A stretch of DNA of 64,000 bases from Heligmosomoides polygyrus polygyrus (taxonomy: Eukaryota > Nematoda > Chromadorea > Rhabditida > Heligmosomidae), in NCBI GenBank assembly GCA_947396885.1, contig OX377205.1, positions 100,266,810 through 100,330,809 of the forward strand. Direction: 5' to 3'. Positions 1-13,600 of the stretch are shown here, one piece after another. Position 1 is the first letter of the stretch. Every line of letters begins with the position of its first letter. A program made the translations under genes and the position numbers. The notes under the pieces were generated by a model, which was not told the DNA's origin, searched no databases, and saw only the letters and a list, made by a program, of their open reading frames with translations.

Positions 1-553
1 CGGTTGTGGAGCATTCCCGCCTACAAAATCCATGACGACTCCGTCGGTGGATCCGGCGGAACTATAGCTGGACATTTTCAACAGACCTTGAAACCGAAAC
101 TTGGATCCAAGTTACCGGCGTGGCCCCCAAGTCGGACAGGTCTAGTGACTCACTGTCGTCGTAGTGGTAATCCTTCCGATTACTGTAGGTGGAATCGGGT
201 CCGATATCCAGCGCTACTACAGTTCCGATGCACGAAGACGAGCAAGGAACACAATCTATTCTAGGCAAAAATCAGAATGATACAATTAAGACAAGGACAA
301 GGAGCAAAAAGGAGACTAGAGGAGAGCTAAGCCAAGACTGAACCTAGTTCCTTAGATCTGGGGCTTTTATGGACTCTCCTGGGGGCGTGTCTACCTTGTG
401 TTCCCCGGACTCTCCGTCCGGTACGGTTTTATGGCTGTGGGGTCGTCGCCGGGATATCCGCAGGAGCAGGTCGTAAACCTCCCCTGGATACGTTCCGCCA
501 CCTCATGCTCTTAACGAACACTAGCAGAATACACCGGTCCCGGTATATTCCAC
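1..553. other. non-satellite sequence left of the satellite array
   Basis: This stretch shares nothing obvious with the satellite that follows. It is GC-moderate, with a purine-rich patch near 285-330 and no tandem structure. Apart from a weak minus-strand exon candidate at 62-268, I recognise nothing in it. The satellite begins abruptly in mid-unit at about 554, so 553/554 is a real sequence junction. Confidence 0.6.
62..268 (-). CDS. possible exon of an unrecognised gene (minus strand)
   Basis: A 68-codon open frame on the minus strand with a protein-like composition: Asp/Ser/Tyr-rich, including the stretch YHYDDSESLDLSDLG. On the minus strand, a TTTTTGCCTAG that could be a splice acceptor lies just upstream, near 263. 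A possible short intron (GTAACT to TGTCCAG, about 50 nt) lies near its 3' end, but the frame after that acceptor stops at once. I recognise no family. It could equally be a chance open frame. Confidence 0.22.
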   Translation of the reverse strand: MPRIDCVPCSSSCIGTVVALDIGPDSTYSNRKDYHYDDSESLDLSDLGATPVTWIQVSVSRSVENVQL

Positions 554-1485
554 AGGTTTTGTAGCCAGTAAGAAGTTCCAGTAGCATTCCTTAGTACAGG
601 GACGTAGCTTAAGAAAGGGTATAGTTATAGCGGTGCGAATATGCGGGTTAGGCTTGAGTGACAGGATTTTTTTACGAATTCAGTCGACCACTGCGGTGAG
701 AGGCGGAAAGCTACCGGCCCAAAAATGCATAGGTGAGCAAGCTAGTGAAGGTTCTTCACACTGACATAATGACAACTCTACACCTTCCTATATTGCCTTA
801 ACCCAAGCTGCCGTTTTGGGCGACTTTGGCGTTTTGGCGTTCTGCGGCTGAAGCTTCCTCCGCCCTTGCGCGCCCATATTAGAGTTTTCGACACTTCCAA
901 TAGTACGGTTCTGTTGAGCTCGAAAAGCACTGTCGAACGGTGTCGATTTCGACCAATTTCGGAAAAACTGATTTCTTACAATTTCCCATCGAGGACGAGC
1001 ACGAGCTAAGCCGAGCCTGCGCGGACGGTGACGTCCCGGAAAACCAATATTTTCAAATTTCGCCAAGTTGGGTACCATTCGATAGAGCTTTTGTTAGCAA
1101 ATTGAACGGTTTTACTTAGAGTAGCGAGAAGTGTAAGACGAGCGAGCAAGGGCGCGGAGAACATCGACCGTTGATGTGCCAAATTACACGCGCGGGCGTG
1201 TTTGGAGCTCAATAACTCCGTAAAGCTTGAATCGTTCCGGCTACCGCTTGTGGGTTTTGTAGCCAGTAAGAAGTTCCAGTAGCATTCCTTAGTACAGGGA
1301 CGTAGCTTAAGAACGGGTAAAGTTATAGCGGTGCGAATATGCGGGTTAGGCTTGAGTGACAGGATTTTTTCCGAATTCAGTCGACCTCTGCGGTGAGAGG
1401 CGGAAAGCTACCGGCCCAAAAATGCATAGGTGAGCAAGCTAGAGAAGGTTCTTCACACTGACATAATGACAACTCTACACCTTCC

Positions 1486-4279
1486 TATATTGCCTTAACC
1501 CAAGCTGCCGTTTTGGGCGACTTTGGCGTTTTGGCGTTCTGCGGCTGAAGCTTCCTCCGCCCTTGCGCGCCCATATTAGAGTTTTCGACACTTCCAATAG
1601 TACGGTTCTGTTGAGCTCGAAAAGCACTGTCGAATGTTGTCAATTTCGACCAATTTCGGAAAAACTGATTTTTTGACAATCTCCGATCGAGGACGAGTAC
1701 GAGCTAAGCCGAGCCTGCGCGGACGGTGACGTCACCGCAAACCAATATTTTCAAATTTCGCCAAGTTGGGTACCATTCGATAGAGCTTTTGATAGCAAAT
1801 TGAACGGTTTTACTTAGAGTAGCGAGAAGTGTAAGATGAGCGAGCAAGGGCGCGGAGAACATCGACCGTTGATGTGCCAAATTACACGCGCGGGCGTGAT
1901 TGGAGGACAATAACTCCGTAAAGCTTGAATCTTTCCGGCTACCGCTTGTGGGTTTCGCAGCCAGTAAGAAGTTCCAGTAGCATTCTATAGTACAGGGACT
2001 TAGCTTAAGAAAGGGCATAGTTATAGCGGTGCGAATATGCGGGTTAGGCTTGAGTGACAGGATTTTTTACGAATTCAGTCGACCACTGCGGTGAGAGGCG
2101 GAAAGCTACCGGCCCAAAAATGCATAGGTGAGCAAGCTAGTGAAGGTTCTTCACACTGACATAATGACAACTCTACACCTTCCTATATTGCCTTAACCCA
2201 AGCTGCCGTTTTGGGCGATTTTGGCGTTTTGGCGTTCTGCGGCTGAAGCTTCCTCCGCCCTTGCGCGCCCATATTAGAGTTTTCGACACTTCCAATAGTA
2301 CGGTTCTGTTGAGCTCGAAAAGCACTGTCGAATGTTGTCAATTTCGACCAATTTCGGAAAAACTGATTTTTTGACAATCTCCGATCGAGGACGAGTACGA
2401 GCTAAGCCGAGCCTGCGCGGACGGTGACGTCCCGGAAAACCAATATTTTCAAATTTCGCCAAGTTGGGTACCATTCGATAGAGCTTTTGATAGCAAATTG
2501 AACGGTTTTACTTAGAGTAGCGAGAAGTGTAAGATGAGCGAGCAAGGGCGCGGAGAAGATCGACCGTTGATGTGCCAAATTACACGCGCGGGCGTGATTG
2601 GAGGACAATAACTCCGTCAAGCTTGAATCTTTCCGGCTACCGCTTGTGGGTTTCGCAGCCAGTAAGAAGTTCCAGTAGCATTCTATAGTACAGGGACGTA
2701 GCTTAAGAAAGGGCATAGTTATAGCGGTGCGAATATGCGGGTTAGGCTTGAGTGACAGGATTTTTTTACGAATTCAGTCGACCACTGCGGTGAGAGGCGG
2801 AAAGCTACCGGCCCAAAAATGCATAGGTGAGCAAGCTAGTGAAGGTTCTTCACACTGACATAATGACAACTCTACACCTTCCTATATTGCCTTAACCCAA
2901 GCTGCCGTTTTGGGCGATTTTGGCGTTTTGGCGTTCTGCGGCTGAAGCTTCCTCCGCCCTTGCGCGCCCATATTAGAGTTTTCGACACTTCCAATAGTAC
3001 GGTTCTGTTGAGCTCGAAAAGCACTGTCGAATGTTGTCAATTTCGACCAATTTCGGAAAAACTGATTTTTTGACAATCTCCGATCGAGGACGAGTACGAG
3101 CTAAGCCGAGCCTGCGCGGACGGTGACGTCACCGCAAACCAATATTTTCAAATTTCGCCAAGTTGGGTACCATTCGATAGAGCTTTTGATAGCAAATTGA
3201 ACGGTTTTACTTAGAGTAGCGAGAAGTGTAAGATGAGCGAGCAAGGGCGCGGAGAACATCGACCGTTGATGTGCCAAATTACACGCGCGGGCGTGATTGG
3301 AGGACAATAACTCCGTAAAGCTTGAATCTTTCCGGCTACCGCTTGTGGGTTTCGCAGCCAGTAAGAAGTTCCAGTAGCATTCTATAGTACAGGGACGTAG
3401 CTTAAGAAAGGGCATAGTTATAGCGGTGCGAATATGCGGGTTAGGCTTGAGTGACAGGATTTTTTACGAATTCAGTCGACCACTGCGGTGAGAGGCGGAA
3501 AGCTACCGGCCCAAAAATGCATAGGTGAGCAAGCTAGTGAAGGTTCTTCACACTGACATAATGACAACTCTACACCTTCCTATATTGCCTTAACCCAAGC
3601 TGCCGTTTTGGGCGATTTTGGCGTTTTGGCGTTCTGCGGCTGAAGCTTCCTCCGCCCTTGCGCGCCCATATTAGAGTTTTCGACACTTCCAATAGTACGG
3701 TTCTGTTGAGCTCGAAAAGCACTGTCGAATGTTGTCAATTTCGACCAATTTCGGAAAAACTGATTTTTTGACAATCTCCGATCGAGGACGAGTACGAGCT
3801 AAGCCGAGCCTGCGCGGACGGTGACGTCCCGGAAAACCAATATTTTCAAATTTCGCCAAGTTGGGTACCATTCGATAGAGCTTTTGATAGCAAATTGAAC
3901 GGTTTTACTTAGAGTAGCGAGAAGTGTAAGATGAGCGAGCAAGGGCGCGGAGAAGATCGACCGTTGATGTGCCAAATTACACGCGCGGGCGTGATTGGAG
4001 GACAATAACTCCGTCAAGCTTGAATCTTTCCGGCTACCGCTTGTGGGTTTCGCAGCCAGTAAGAAGTTCCAGTAGCATTCTATAGTACAGGGACGTAGCT
4101 TAAGAAAGGGCATAGTTATAGCGGTGCGAATATGCGGGTTAGGCTTGAGTGACAGGATTTTTTTACGAATTCAGTCGACCACTGCGGTGAGAGGCGGAAA
4201 GCTACCGGCCCAAAAATGCATAGGTGAGCAAGCTAGTGAAGGTTCTTCACACTGACATAATGACAACTCTACACCTTCC
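1486..4279. repeat. dimeric higher-order repeat, ~1397 bp x 2
   Basis: Two satellite variants alternate here: one has a GACGTCACCGC linker, the other a GACGTCCCGG linker plus a G for C in GAGAAGATCGACC. The pair repeats with an offset of 1397 bp: features at 1704 and 2402 recur at 3101 and 3799. This is a local dimer amplification inside the array. Confidence 0.75.
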
Positions 4280-6109
4280 TATATTGCCTTAACCCAAGCT
4301 GCCGTTTTGGGCAATTTTGGCGTTTTGGCGTTCTGCGGCTGAAGCTTCCTCCGCCCTTGCGCGCCCATATTAGAGTTTTCGACACTTCCAATAGTACGGT
4401 TCTGTTGAGCTCGAAAAGCACTGTCGAATGTTGTCAATTTCGACCAATTTCGGAAAAACTGATTTTTTGACAATCTCCGATCGAGGACGAGTACGAGCTA
4501 AGCCGAGCCTGCGCGGACGGTGACGTCCCGGAAAACCAATATTTTCAAATTTCGCCAAGTTGGGTACCATTCGATAGAGCTTTTGATAGCAAATTGAACG
4601 GTTTTACTTAGAGTAGCGAGAAGTGTAAGATGAGCGAGCAAGGGCGCGGAGAACATCGACCGTTGATGTGCCAAATTACACGCGCGGGCGTGTTTGGAGC
4701 TCAATAACTCCGTCAAGCTTGAATCGTTCCGGCTACTGCTTGTGGGTTTTGTAGCCAGTAAGAAGTTCCAGTAGCACTCCATAGTACAGGGACGTAGCTT
4801 AAGAAAGGGCATAGTTATAGCGGTGCGAATATGCGGGTTAGGCTTGAGTGACAGGATTTTTTTACGAATTCAGTCGACCACTGCGGTGAGAGGCGGAAAG
4901 CTACCGGCCCAAAAATGCATAGGTGAGCAAGCTAGTGAAGGTTCTTCACACTGACATAATGACAACTCTACACCTTCCTATATTGCCTTAACCCAAGCTG
5001 CCGTTTTGGGCGATTTTGGCGTTTTGGCGTTCTGCGGCTGAAGCTTCCTCCGCCCTTGCGCGCCCATATTAGAGTTTTCGACACTTCCAATAGTACGGTT
5101 CTGTTGAGCTCGAAAAGCACTGTCGAATGTTGTCAATTTCGACCAATTTCGGAAAAACTGATTTTTTGACAATCTCCGATCGAGGACGAGTACGAGCTAA
5201 GCCGAGCCTGCGCGGACGGTGACGTCCCGGAAAACCAATATTTTCAAATTTCGCCAAGTTGGGTACCATTCGATAGAGCTTTTGTTAGCAAATTGAACGG
5301 TTTTACTTAGAGTAGCGAGAAGTGTAAGAGGAGCGAGCAAGGACTCGGAGAACATCGACCGTTGATGTGCCAAATTACACGCGCGGGCGTGTTTGGAGCT
5401 CAATAACTCCGTCAAGCTTGAATCGTTCCGGCTAGCGCTTGTGAGTTTTGTAGCCAGTAAGAAGTTCCAGTAGCAATCCATAGTATAGCGACGTAGCTTA
5501 AGAACGGGTAAAGTTATAGCGGTGTGAATATGCGGGTTAGGCTTGAGTGACAGGATTTTTTTTACGAATTCAGTCGACCACTGCGGTGAGAGGCGAAAAG
5601 CTACCGGCCCAAAAATGCATAGGTAAGCAAAGTAGTGAAGATTCTTCACACTGACATAATGACAACTCTACACCTTCCTGTATTGCCTTAACCCAAGCTG
5701 CCGTTTTGGGCGACTTTGGCGTTTTGGCGTTCTGCGGCTGAAGCTTCCTCCGCCCTTGCGCGCCCATATTAGAGTTTTCGACACTTCCAATAGTACGGTT
5801 CTGTTGAGCTCGAAAAGCACTGTCGAATGTTGTCAATTTCGGCCAATTTCGGAAAAACTGATTTTTTGACAATTTCCCATCGAGGACGAGTACGAGCTAA
5901 GCCGAGCATGCGTGACGGTGACGTCCCGGAAAACCAATATTTTCAAATTTCGCCAAGTTGGGTACCATTCGATAGAGCTTTTGTTAGCAAATTGAACGGT
6001 TTTACTTAGAGTAGCGAGAAGTGTAAGAGGAGCGAGCAAGGACTCGGAGAACATCGACCGTTGATGTGCCAAATTACACGCGCGGGCGTGTTTGGAGCTC
6101 AATAACTCC

Positions 6110-9100
6110 GTCAAGCTTGAATCTTTCCGGCTACCGCTTGTGGGTTTCGCAGCCAGTAAGAAGTTCCAGTAGCATTCTATAGTACAGGGACGTAGCTTAA
6201 GAAAGGGCATAGTTATAGCGGTGCGAATATGCGGGTTAGGCTTGAGTGACAGGATTTTTTTACGAATTCAGTCGACCACTGCGGTGAGAGGCGAAAAGCT
6301 ACCGGCCCAAAAATGCATAGGTGAGCAAGCTAGTGAAGGTTCTTCACACTGACATAATGACAACTCTACACCTTCCTATATTGCCTTAACCCAAGCTGCC
6401 GTTTTGGGCGACTTTGGCGTTTTGGCGTTCTGCGGCTGAAGCTTCCTCCGCCCTTGCGCGCCCATATTAGAGTTTTCGACACTTCCAATAGTACGGTTCT
6501 GTTGAGCTCGAAAAGCACTGTCGAACGGTGTTGATTTCGGCCAATTTCGGAAAAACTGATTTTTTGACAATCTCCGATCGAGGACGAGTACGAGATAAGC
6601 CGAGCCTGCGCGGACGGTGACGTCCCGGAAAACCAACCTTTTCAAATTTCGCCAAGTTGGGTACCATTCGATAGAGCTTTTGATAGCAAATTGAACGGTT
6701 TTACTTAGAGTAGCGAGAAGTGTAAGACGAGCGAGCAAGGGCGCGGAGAACATCGACCGTTGATGTGCCAAATTACACGCGCGGGCGTGTTTGGAGCTCA
6801 ATAACTCCGTAAAGCTTGAATCGTTCCGGCTACCGCTTGTGGGTTTTGTAGCCAGTAAGAAGTTCCAGTAGCATTCTGTAGTACAGGGACGTAGCTTAAG
6901 AACGGGCATAGTTATAGCGGTGCGAATATGCGGGTTAGGCTTGAGTGACAGGATTTTTTTACGAATTCAGTCGACCACTGCGGTGAGAGGCGGAAAGCTA
7001 CCGGCCCAAAAATGCATAGGTGAGCAAGCTAGTGAAGGTTCTTCACACTGACATAATGACAACTCTACACCTTCCTATATTGCCTTAACCCAAGCTGCCG
7101 TTTTGGGCGACTTTGGCGTTTTGGCGTTCTGCGGCTGAAGCTTCCTCCGCCCTTGCGCGCCCATATTAGAGTTTTCGACACTTCCAATAGTACGGTTTTG
7201 TTGAGCTCGAAAAGCACTGTCGAACGGTGTTGATTTCGGCCAATTTCGGAAAAACTGATTTTTTGACAATTTCCCATCGAGGACGAGTACGAGCTAAGTC
7301 GAGCATGCGTGACGGTGACGTCACCGCAAACCAATATTTTCAAATTCCGCCAAGTTGGGTACCATTCGATAGAGCTTTTGTTAGCAAATTGAACGGTTTT
7401 ACTTAGAGTAGCGAGAAGTGTAAGACGAGCGAGCAAGGGCGCGGAGAACATCGACCGTTGATGTGCCAAATTACACGCGCGGGCGTGTTTGGAGCTCAAT
7501 AACTCCGTAAAGCTTGAATCGTTCCGGCTACCGCTTGTGAGTTTTGTAGCCAGTAAGAAGTTCCAGTAGCAATCCATAGTATAGCGACGTAGCTTAAGCG
7601 ACGTAGCTTAAGAACGGGTAAAGTTATAGCGGTGCGAATATGCGGGTTAGGCTTGAGTGACAGGATTTTTTTACGAATTCAGTCGACCACTGCGGTGAGA
7701 GGCGAAAAGCTACCGGCCCAAAAATGCATAGGTAAGCAAAGTGCGACGTAGCTTAAGAACGGGTAAAGTTATAGCGGTGCGAATATGCGGGTTAGGCTTG
7801 AGTGACAGGATTTTTTTACGAATTCAGTCGACCACTGCGGTGAGAGGCGGAAAGCTACCGGCCCAAAAATGCATAGGTGAGCAAGCTAGTGAAGGTTCTT
7901 CACACTGACATAATGACAACTCTACACCTTCCTATATTGCCTTAACCCAAGCTGCCGTTTTGGGCGACTTTGGCGTTTTGGCGTTCTGCGGCTGAAGCTT
8001 CCTCCGCCCTTGCGCGCCCATATTAGAGTTTTCGACACTTCCAATAGTACGTTTCTGTTGAGCTCGAAAAGCACTGTCGAACGGTGTTGATTTCGGCCAA
8101 TTTCGGAAAAACTGATTTTTTGACTATCTCCGATCGAGGACGAGTACGAGCTAAGCCGAGCATGGTGACGTCGCCGAAAACCAATGTTTTCAAATTTCGC
8201 CAAGTTGGGTACCATTCGATAGAGCTTTTGTTAGCAAATTGAACGGTTTTACTTAGAGTAGCGAGAAGTGTAAGATGAGCGAGCAAGGGCGCGGAGAACA
8301 TCGACCGTTGATGTGCCAAATTACACGCGCGGGCGTGTTTGGAGCTCAATAACTCCGTCAAGCTTGAATCTTTCCGGCTACCGCTTGTGGGTTTCGCAGC
8401 CAGTAAGAAGTTCCAGTAGCATTCTATAGTACAGGGACGTAGCTTAAGAAAGGGCATAGTTATAGCGGTGCGAATATGCGGGTTAGGCTTGAGTGACAGG
8501 ATTTTTTTACGAATTCAGTCGACCACTGCGGTGAGAGGCGAAAAGCTACCGGCCCAAAAATGCATAGGTGAGCAAGCTAGTGAAGGTTCTTCACACTGAC
8601 ATAATGACAACTCTACACCTTCCTATATTGCCTTAACCCAAGCTGCCGTTTTGGGCGACTTTGGCGTTTTGGCGTTCTGCGGCTGAAGCTTCCTCCGCCC
8701 TTGCGCGCCCATATTAGAGTTTTCGACACTTCCAATAGTACGGTTCTGTTGAGCTCGAAAAGCACTGTCGAACGGTGTTGATTTCGGCCAATTTCGGAAA
8801 AACTGATTTTTTGACAATCTCCGATCGAGGACGAGTACGAGATAAGCCGAGCCTGCGCGGACGGTGACGTCCCGGAAAACCAACCTTTTCAAATTTCGCC
8901 AAGTTGGGTACCATTCGATAGAGCTTTTGATAGCAAATTGAACGGTTTTACTTAGAGTAGCGAGAAGTGTAAGACGAGCGAGCAAGGGCGCGGAGAACAT
9001 CGACCGTTGATGTGCCAAATTACACGCGCGGGCGTGTTTGGAGCTCAATAACTCCGTAAAGCTTGAATCGTTCCGGCTACCGCTTGTGGGTTTTGTAGCC

Positions 9101-10605
9101 AGTAAGAAGTTCCAGTAGCATTCTGTAGTACAGGGACGTAGCTTAAGAACGGGCATAGTTATAGCGGTGCGAATATGCGGGTTAGGCTTGAGTGACAGGA
9201 TTTTTTTACGAATTCAGTCGACCACTGCGGTGAGAGGCGGAAAGCTACCGGCCCAAAAATGCATAGGTGAGCAAGCTAGTGAAGGTTCTTCACACTGACA
9301 TAATGACAACTCTACACCTTCCTATATTGCCTTAACCCAAGCTGCCGTTTTGGGCGACTTTGGCGTTTTGGCGTTCTGCGGCTGAAGCTTCCTCCGCCCT
9401 TGCGCGCCCATATTAGAGTTTTCGACACTTCCAATAGTACGGTTTTGTTGAGCTCGAAAAGCACTGTCGAACGGTGTTGATTTCGGCCAATTTCGGAAAA
9501 ACTGATTTTTTGACAATTTCCCATCGAGGACGAGTACGAGCTAAGTCGAGCATGCGTGACGGTGACGTCACCGCAAACCAATATTTTCAAATTCCGCCAA
9601 GTTGGGTACCATTCGATAGAGCTTTTGTTAGCAAATTGAACGGTTTTACTTAGAGTAGCGAGAAGTGTAAGACGAGCGAGCAAGGGCGCGGAGAACATCG
9701 ACCGTTGATGTGCCAAATTACACGCGCGGGCGTGTTTGGAGCTCAATAACTCCGTAAAGCTTGAATCGTTCCGGCTACCGCTTGTGAGTTTTGTAGCCAG
9801 TAAGAAGTTCCAGTAGCAATCCATAGTATAGCGACGTAGCTTAAGCGACGTAGCTTAAGAACGGGTAAAGTTATAGCGGTGCGAATATGCGGGTTAGGCT
9901 TGAGTGACAGGATTTTTTTACGAATTCAGTCGACCACTGCGGTGAGAGGCGAAAAGCTACCGGCCCAAAAATGCATAGGTAAGCAAAGTGCGACGTAGCT
10001 TAAGAACGGGTAAAGTTATAGCGGTGCGAATATGCGGGTTAGGCTTGAGTGACAGGATTTTTTTACGAATTCAGTCGACCACTGCGGTGAGAGGCGGAAA
10101 GCTACCGGCCCAAAAATGCATAGGTGAGCAAGCTAGTGAAGGTTCTTCACACTGACATAATGACAACTCTACACCTTCCTATATTGCCTTAACCCAAGCT
10201 GCCGTTTTGGGCGACTTTGGCGTTTTGGCGTTCTGCGGCTGAAGCTTCCTCCGCCCTTGCGCGCCCATATTAGAGTTTTCGACACTTCCAATAGTACGTT
10301 TCTGTTGAGCTCGAAAAGCACTGTCGAACGGTGTTGATTTCGGCCAATTTCGGAAAAACTGATTTTTTGACTATCTCCGATCGAGGACGAGTACGAGCTA
10401 AGCCGAGCATGGTGACGTCGCCGAAAACCAATGTTTTCAAATTTCGCCAAGTTGGGTACCATTCGATAGAGCTTTTGTTAGCAAATTGAACGGTTTTACT
10501 TAGAGTAGCGAGAAGTGTAAGATGAGCGAGCAAGGGCGCGGAGAACATCGACCGTTGATGTGCCAAATTACACGCGCGGGCGTGTTTGGAGCTCAATAAC
10601 TCCGT
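6110..10605. repeat. 2247-bp higher-order repeat, two copies
   Basis: Three consecutive units (two of ~699 bp and one enlarged unit of ~847 bp) recur at an offset of 2247 bp. Landmarks at 6376, 7065 and 7922 reappear at 8623, 9312 and 10169, including the same rare substitutions and the same internal duplication. The block edges are approximate because neighbouring units are also similar. Confidence 0.8.
7584..7890. repeat. 145-bp internal duplication within a satellite unit
   Basis: The segment beginning GCGACGTAGCTTAAGAACGG at 7598 starts again at 7743, a 145-bp partial-unit duplication joined at a GCAAAGTGCGACG junction. A 14-bp tandem copy of GCGACGTAGCTTAA (7584 and 7598) sits at its left edge. 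The same structure recurs 2247 bp later (9845 and 9990), so it arose once and was copied with the higher-order repeat. Confidence 0.85.
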
Positions 10606-13600
10606 CAAGCTTGAATCTTTCCGGCTACCGCTTGTGGGTTTCGCAGCCAGTAAGAAGTTCCAGTAGCATTCCTTAGTACAGGGACGTAGGTTAGGAAAGG
10701 GCATAGTTATAGCGGTGCGAATATGCGGGTTAGGCTTGAGTGACAGGATTTTTTTACGAATTCAGTCGACCACTGCGGTGAGACGCGGAAAGCTACCGGC
10801 CCAAAAATGCATAGGTGAGCAAGGTAGTGAAGGTTCTTCACACTGACATAATGACAACTCTACACCTTCCTATATTGCCTTAACCCAAGCTGCCGTTTTG
10901 GGCGACTTTGGCGTTTTGGCGTTCTGCGGCTGAAGCTTCCTCCGCCCTTGCGCGCCCATATTAGAGTTTTCGACACTTCCAATAGTACGGTTCTGTTGAG
11001 CTCGAAAAGCACTGTCGAACGGTGTTGATTTCGGCCAATTTCGGAAAAACTGATTTTTTGACTATCTCCGATCGAGGACGAGTACGAGCTAAGCCGAGCA
11101 TGGTGACGTCGCCGAAAACCAATGTTTTCAAATTTCGCCAAGTTGGGTACCATTCGATAGAGCTTTTGTTAGCAAATTGAACGGTTTTACTTAGAGTAGC
11201 GAGAAGTGTAAGATGAGCGAGCAAGGGCGCGGAGAACATCGACCGTTGATGTGCCAAATTACACGCGCGGGCGTGTTTGGAGCTCAATAACTCCGTCAAG
11301 CTTGAATCTTTCCGGCTACCGCTTGTGGGTTTCGCAGCCAGTAAGAAGTTCCAGTAGCATTCCTTAGTACAGGGACGTAGGTTAGGAAAGGGCATAGTTA
11401 TAGCGGTGCGAATATGCGGGTTAGGCTTGAGTGACAGGATTTTTTTACGAATTCAGTCGACCACTGCGGTGAGACGCGGAAAGCTACCGGCCCAAAAATG
11501 CATAGGTGAGCAAGGTAGTGAAGGTTCTTCACACTGACATAATGACAACTCTACACCTTCCTATATTGCCTTAACCCAAGCTGCCGTTTTGGGCGACTTT
11601 GGCGTTTTGGCGTTCTGCGGCTGAAGCTTCCTCCGCCCTTGCGCGCCCATATTAGAGTTTTCGACACTTCCAATAGTACGGTTCTGTTGAGCTCGAAAAG
11701 CGCTGTCGAATGTTGTCAATTTCGACCAATTTCGGAAAAACTGATTTTTTGACAATCTCCGATCGAGGACGAGTACGAGCTAAGCCGAGCATGGTGACGT
11801 CGCCGAAAACCAATGTTTTCAAATTTCGCCAAGTTGGGTACCATTCGATAGAGCTTTTGTTAGCAAATTGAACGGTTTTACTTAGAGTAGCGAGAAGTGT
11901 AAGATGAGCGAGCAAGGGCGCGGAGAACATCGACCGTTGATGTGCCAAATTACACGCGCGGGCGTGTTTGGAGCTCAATAACTCCGTCAAGCTTGAATCG
12001 TTCCGGCTACCGCTTGTGGGTTTCGCAGCCAGTAAGAAGTTCCAGTAGCATTCCTTAGTACAGGGACGTAGGTTAGGAAAGGGCATAGTTATAGCGGTGC
12101 GAATATGCGGGTTAGGCTTGAGTGACAGGATTTTTTTACGAATTCAGTCGACCACTGCGGTGAGACGCGGAAAGCTACCGGCCCAAAAATGCATAGGTGA
12201 GCAAGGTAGTGAAGGTTCTTCACACTGACATAATGACAACTCTACACCTTCCTATATTGCCTTAACCCAAGCTGCCGTTTTGGGCGACTTTGGCGTTTTG
12301 GCGTTCTGCGGCTGAAGCTTCCTCCGCCCTTGCGCGCCCATATTAGAGTTTTCGACACTTCCAATAGTACGGTTCTGTTGAGCTCGAAAAGCACTGTCGA
12401 ACGGTGTTGATTTCGGCCAATTTCGGAAAAACTGATTTTTTGACAATTTCCCATCGAGGACGAGTACGAGCTAAGTCGAGCATGCGTGACGGTGACGTCA
12501 CCGCAAACCAATATTTTCAAATTCCGCCAAGTTGGGTACCATTCGATAGAGCTTTTGTTAGCAAATTGAACGGTTTTACTTAGAGTAGCGAGAAGTGTAA
12601 GATGAGCGAGCAAGGGCGCGGAGAACATCGACCGTTGATGTGCCAAATTACACGCGCGGGCGTGTTTGGAGCTCAATAACTCCGTCAAGCTTGAATCGTT
12701 CCGGCTACCGCTTGTGAGTTTTGTAGCCAGTAAGAAGTTCCAGTAGCAATCCATAGTATAGCGACGTAGCTTAAGAACGGGTAAAGTTATAGGGGTGCGA
12801 ATATGCGGGTTAGGCTTGAGTGACAGGATTTTTTTACGAATTCAGTCGACCACTGCGGTGAGAGGCGGAAAGCTACCGGCCCAAAAATGCATAGGTGAGC
12901 AAGCTAGTGAAGGTTCTTCACACTGACATAATGACAACTCTACACCTTCCTATATTGCCTTAACCCAAGCTGCCGTTTTGGGCGATTTTGGCGTTTTGGC
13001 GTTCTGCGGCTGAAGCTTCCTCCGCCCTTGCGCGCCCATATTAGAGTATTCGACACTTCCAATAGTACGGTTCTGTTGAGCTCGAAAAGCACTGTCGAAC
13101 GGTGTTGATTTCGGCCAATTTCGGAAAAACTGATTTTTTGACTATCTCCGATCGAGGACGAGTACGAGCTAAGCCGAGCATGGTGACGTCGCCGAAAACC
13201 AATGTTTTCAAATTTCGCCAAGTTGGGTACCATTCGATAGAGCTTTTGTTAGCAAATTGAACGGTTTTACTTAGAGTAGCGAGAAGTGTAAGATGAGCGA
13301 GCAAGGGCGCGGAGAACATCGACCGTTGATGTGCCAAATTACACGCGCGGGCGTGTTTGGAGCTCAATAACTCCGTCAAGCTTGAATCGTTCCGGCTACT
13401 GCTTGTGGGTTTTGTAGCCAGTAAGAAGTTCCAGTAGCACTCCATAGTACAGGGACGTAGCTTAAGAAAGGGCATAGTTATAGCGGTGCGAATATGCGGA
13501 TTAGGCTTGAGTGACAGGATTTTTTTACGAATTCAGTCGACCACTGCGGTGAGACGCGGAAAGCTACCGGCCCAAAAATGCATAGGTGAGCAAGCTAGTG

